Part shown: piece after piece, positions 60,980-64,000 of the stretch
How positions within the stretch are numbered: position 1 is the stretch's first letter
Layout of the letters: the number at the start of each line of letters is the position of its first letter
Assembly: GCA_000507305.1 (NCBI GenBank)
Contig: DF241053.1
Span: 26,991-90,990, forward strand
Direction: 5' to 3'
Origin: Breviolum minutum Mf 1.05b.01
Lineage: Eukaryota; Sar; Dinophyceae; Suessiales; Symbiodiniaceae
DNA: 64,000 nucleotides
Position numbers and translations under genes: made by a program
The notes under the pieces: generated by a model
The model's input: only the letters and a program-made list of their open reading frames with translations
What the model was told of the DNA's origin: nothing
Databases searched by the model: none

Positions 60980-61130
60980 TAATATCGATCCGACGTGCCC
61001 GTGAGTCGATGGCACTTTCCGAGTCGATGATTTGGGAAGCCAACTTCCTTTGAGGTGGTGGGATATGGAATTGGTTGGACCTAGAGGGTATATACAAAGG
61101 TGGTGACGAATACCGCTGTCGACACGACAC
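60980..61130 (-). CDS. Coding-like exon upstream of renalase exon 1
   Basis: TCCTAAG acceptor and GTTATA donor, 50 codons plus one base. Reads RYSSPPLYIPSRSNQFHIPP and SQIIDSESAIDSRARRIDI. Phase does not match exon 1 directly, so it is a different gene or an exon is missing between. Confidence 0.48.
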
Positions 61131-61474
61131 CTTAGGAATCCTTTACGGCGCTCATGAGTTTCTTTATTGGGGTGTCAAATAGGGTGCAGCCAAATCCAAG
61201 TAGAAAAGTTAGGGAGACCCTTACTCTAAGGTTTGGTACCCTTGTCTTTCCGGTGAGGTGATCATGGGGTTGATTATGATCACGTACCATGACAAGCTCA
61301 GCAAAATATCAAGTGGTGGATCGTTGGGGCTGAAGGTGAATGTGATGAGATGAGAGAAACATAATAAGAGAAGCTGCCAGCACCTTCAAAGGGGTGCCAA
61401 ATGGTTCCAAACGGGTGTCAATTCACCATTCCTTAGGGTTTAAATGGCAGGTGCATTTAATTTTTTTTTGTCAC

Positions 61475-61607
61475 GTTGACATTTCTGAACAAATCTGGAT
61501 TTTTTCGCAACAAATCCTGAGCAAGAAGCAGCTGAAAGACCGGCTATTAGACCACGTATCATCGCAAAAAGTCCAACTTTTGGAAATGCTTTTCGTGGAC
61601 AAGCCAT
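61475..61607 (-). CDS. Candidate first exon with a targeting-type N-terminus
   Basis: A Met followed by ACPRKAFPKVGLFAMIRGLI then AGLSAASCSGFVAKKSRF, up to a GTGACA donor. A basic stretch plus a short hydrophobic helix resembles a signal or transit peptide. It could be the 5' end of the renalase gene, but phases to the next pieces do not join cleanly. Confidence 0.42.
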
Positions 61608-61837
61608 GATAAATTCACAAGGATTCACAAGGTTTCTTACAGTTCTCCGGTCTGAGAGGATTTCCTAAACCACAATTTGTTTTGACTGGAGACGAGTAAA
61701 GCAACTATTCATCCAATGTTGTATGAGTCATGTGTCAAATTAGGGATTCCTGAATGTCCATACTATCAATATCTGCTTCCAAGTGGGAATCAACCATTTT
61801 CAGTGGCTTTTGGGGTGCCCGACTCCATCATTTTGAG

Positions 61838-61975
61838 TCACACCCATCTTTTGTGAAATAAGAAGCTCATAAAACAAGTCATGTCGCTGTTTCTTCCAAA
61901 TCGAAACTCCGGAGCATGTCGTAGACATCGAGATAAACATGAAAAACGATTTGAGTGAACTAAATCTATATAATC
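61838..61975 (-). CDS. Possible exon, frame ambiguous
   Basis: Two minus frames are open (VFHVYLDVYDMLRSFDLEET or HAPEFRFGRNSDMTCFMSFL). No clear borders. Confidence 0.28.
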   Translation of the reverse strand, partial: DYIDLVHSNRFSCLSRCLRHAPEFRFGRNSDMTCFMSFLFHKRWV

Positions 61976-62093
61976 AGAATTCACAAATCTGGATTTCTCA
62001 GAAATACCAAGGAGATTCTGTTCAAAAAATCTTATGAGATTTTTGGGAGGTGCCACCAAGGTGAGGTCTCTACAATTTGCCCAGAAAACAAAC

Positions 62094-62193
62094 CTAGTTG
62101 GTGGTTGAACCAACCCTTTTGAAAAATATTTGTCAAAATGGACATCTTCCCCAATTTTCGGGGTGAAAAAAAATCTTTAAAACCACCACCCAG
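62094..62193. repeat. Family A element
   Basis: CTAGTTGGTGGTTGAACCAA ... AATCTTTAAAACCACCACCC AG. Confidence 0.88.
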
Positions 62194-62224
62194 AAACATA
62201 AATTCCATCCATTGTTCTTTCCTC

Positions 62225-62330
62225 AATCATTGCCATGGCTATCATTTCTTGCAGCATCAAGCGCACATGGCCTTGGTTCACTAGTCATTGGAAGGGTGTT
62301 AAGTTGGGATGCTTCAGATTGTTTAAACTT
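62225..62330 (-). CDS. Possible exon, unknown gene
   Basis: The minus frame reads QSEASQLNTLPMTSEPRPCA and runs to TGA near 62225. No domain was recognised. Confidence 0.33.
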
Positions 62331-62459
62331 AGTTTTCTTTATGTTTCTTCCCAAACACTTGGAATCATCCATATTCATACAGAGGGAACTGTCATCATTT
62401 TTCAAGTCAAACAAAAATGAGTAGCTCAATTCATCTCACTTGATTGAACAAATTGAGCA

Positions 62460-63110
62460 AACCATTTTTTTTGGGGGGGGACCACTAAGGTCGTTACGCG
62501 GAGGAAAGAAAAAACTGTTATATTAGGGTTTAAACAACTCACAAACTGCTTAGCATGGAACAAAAAAACCTGCCCCCCATCCCAGGCCCCTTTTTGTTGA
62601 TGGCATGGCTATTGAATTCCCATCGTGGAACCGATGGAAGCCTCTCGGCTTCGCCGAGGACTAGCGGGACGCGGCCCATGTTTTGACCGAAGCGCCACGG
62701 CAGTTTGGAATGCGTGGATGGATTCCAGGTGTTTATTCCGCAACCTATGATATGCTAATATGCGCGTTGTGTTTTCTTGTTGATAAACCGGATTATGATA
62801 TGACTTGATAGTTATTGTGAATTATGGTAATTACAAATTTTGACACATGAGGGGGGGTAAAATGCTTATCATGGCATTTACTAATTTCAATGGATCAGCC
62901 CAGTAAATTGGCGCTTGGATGAAGAACGCTTGTCATTCACACTGCTGCCAGATGTGCTGTTTCTTGAAGAATTCATCTGGCAGTCACCAAAAGACATATA
63001 GTTTTACCATGCAATCATGGAAAATAATAAAACTTATTGACTTAGTACTTACCTTGGACCAAACAGTTTATTGTTGACAAATAAGCAAGGTCCCAAGTAG
63101 AGTAATTTTA
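62460..63110. other. No supported gene; GC-rich island inside
   Basis: A GC-rich island (62620-62715) has open frames on the minus strand (NMGRVPLVLGEAERLPSVPR) without splice support, and contains the hairpin CTCGGCTTCGCCGAG. The rest is AT-rich. Confidence 0.35.
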
Positions 63111-63254
63111 ATGTGAACATTGAGTCCTTACATGTTGATTTATGTATCTTGACGTCACCAATCATTGTTGGCAGCTGTGCTATCTATCTTGAAACTCAGC
63201 ATATGTCTATGTATCTATCAAATTGGACAAACATATGGTTTACTCCTTGGAAGT

Positions 63255-63345
63255 TTCACATAGCCCCTGAATGTTTATTCTCGAAAAAAGGAAAGTAGCC
63301 TTCCACCCAGCATTTTTCAGGGGCTATGACAAACTTCGGGGGTGC
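63255..63345. repeat. Family C element (ATAGCCCCTGAA), diverged
   Basis: TTTCACATAGCCCCTGAATG and TTTTTCAGGGGCTATGACAA pair. Confidence 0.65.
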
Positions 63346-63511
63346 AATTCTAGTATGTATTCGTTGGCATGAAAACATTCGTGAGCCTGCTGATTTCTGT
63401 TTCGAACTTCACGATGCTCAGTCAGTAAATCACGTAAATAGTAACTGCTCTATAATTCGTAACCCTATTTACTATCAAGAAACTAATTTGCACCACTTCC
63501 CCCCAAATATG

Positions 63512-63666
63512 CACAAGGTGGGCCCCTACGATCGTTATAAATTGAATGATTTCACCCCTATAAATTACCTTATAAACGGGTTTTCCTGGGGTTATTTCAC
63601 ACTACTTATATAGGGAGTTTTCTTTTTCACCCCAATTTATAACGATCGGCTCGGGGCCCACCTTCT
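63512..63666. repeat. Family D inverted-repeat element
   Basis: GCACAAGGTGGGCCCCTACG and GGCTCGGGGCCCACCTTCTT termini. Confidence 0.88.
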
Positions 63667-63737
63667 TACCCTCCTTTAAAACCCTAACAGCCTCATCCCT
63701 GAAGGCATGTGGTAGTTGAGAAACTTCAATCCGTCAC

Positions 63738-63842
63738 ATGGAGAATGCTGAACCCTACGTCACCGAGTCCACGGAGGAGCCAGGAGTAAAGCGCGAGCCG
63801 AAGCGCACCTTGAGATATGCCGCAGCGGTTCGCTCCAACGGG
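63738..63842 (+). CDS. Candidate first exon of a plus-strand gene
   Basis: ATG in CACATGG, then ENAEPYVTESTEEPGVKREP and TLRYAAAVRSNG, exactly 35 codons to a GTATAA donor. Charged acidic-then-basic N-terminus, GC-rich block in AT-rich surroundings. The reverse strand is also open but lacks a start or good splice sites. If right, the gene continues beyond the window. No family was recognised. Confidence 0.45.
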
Positions 63843-63978
63843 GTATAACGGGGATGTGTGTTTTTTCTTTTTGACAAAAATAGGCGTGACTTGGAGGAGT
63901 TAGAAATTCCTGATGGAATATACATATCTTGTTACATATTTAATTGATATGTATATGTTTTTCATTAGTATAGATGTA

Positions 63979-63995
63979 TATATATATATATATAG
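63979..63995. repeat. Alternating TA tract
   Basis: TATATATATATATATAT at the right edge. Confidence 0.85.
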
Positions 63996-64000
63996 ATTAA

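Noticed and set aside
5771..62193. Regularly recurring palindromes as a CRISPR array
   Set aside because: Spacing is irregular (hundreds to thousands of bases), copies lie in both orientations, and the context is eukaryotic.
1..64000. Dinoflagellate spliced-leader relics, rRNA, tRNA
   Set aside because: I looked for the TTTTGGCTCAAG end of the spliced leader and for clover-leaf or rRNA blocks and saw none. A covariance-model search would settle this.

Overview
The window looks like nuclear DNA of an intron-rich microbial eukaryote. A dinoflagellate (Symbiodiniaceae-like) is the best fit. The reasons are: many short exons separated by long introns; degenerate pentatricopeptide (PPR) repeats of the dinoflagellate style (hydrophobic helix A, then W-K-x-x-x-x-L-L); a nuclear intronless LAGLIDADG protein with two catalytic motifs; one intron that only makes sense with a GC donor; trinucleotide tracts; and a very high load of short inverted-repeat elements. 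The assignment is an inference. No spliced-leader relic, rRNA or tRNA was found. A run of 16 N (9262-9277) shows this is a scaffold.

Nearly all recognisable coding sequence is on the minus strand. From right to left (transcription order): a possible 5' gene end (61.6-61.0 kb); an 11-exon gene for a renalase-like FAD/NAD(P)-binding oxidoreductase (60748-44095), whose 8.2 kb second intron holds three further same-strand coding-like segments; a PPR gene region (about 43.7-31.1 kb); a run of small phase-compatible exons of unrecognised genes (30.1-17.6 kb), including an Ala/Pro/Lys-rich series at 22.2-20.3 kb; a single-ORF LAGLIDADG homing-endonuclease-type protein (16454-15225); an acidic/WD-like exon group (15.0-12.9 kb); and more unassigned exons (9.9-1.2 kb). 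The only good plus-strand candidate start is at the right edge (63738-63842), so a strand switch may lie near 62.5-63.7 kb.

Between and inside genes the sequence is packed with palindromic elements of about 80-160 bp. I sorted them by eye into families A to O. Family A (termini TAGTTGGTGG / CCACCACCTAG, about 28 copies or fragments) carries GT and AG at its termini in one orientation. In the renalase gene it makes up almost the whole of intron 9 and supplies the acceptor, so it is a candidate introner element. Family B (TA-flanked, about 29 bp inverted termini) looks like a Tc1/mariner-type MITE. Families C, D, E, F, G, H, I, J and K are other long inverted-repeat families, and several are nested inside each other. 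Exon borders were placed by reading frame, splice consensus and, for renalase only, agreement with the known family. No alignment or gene finder was run.
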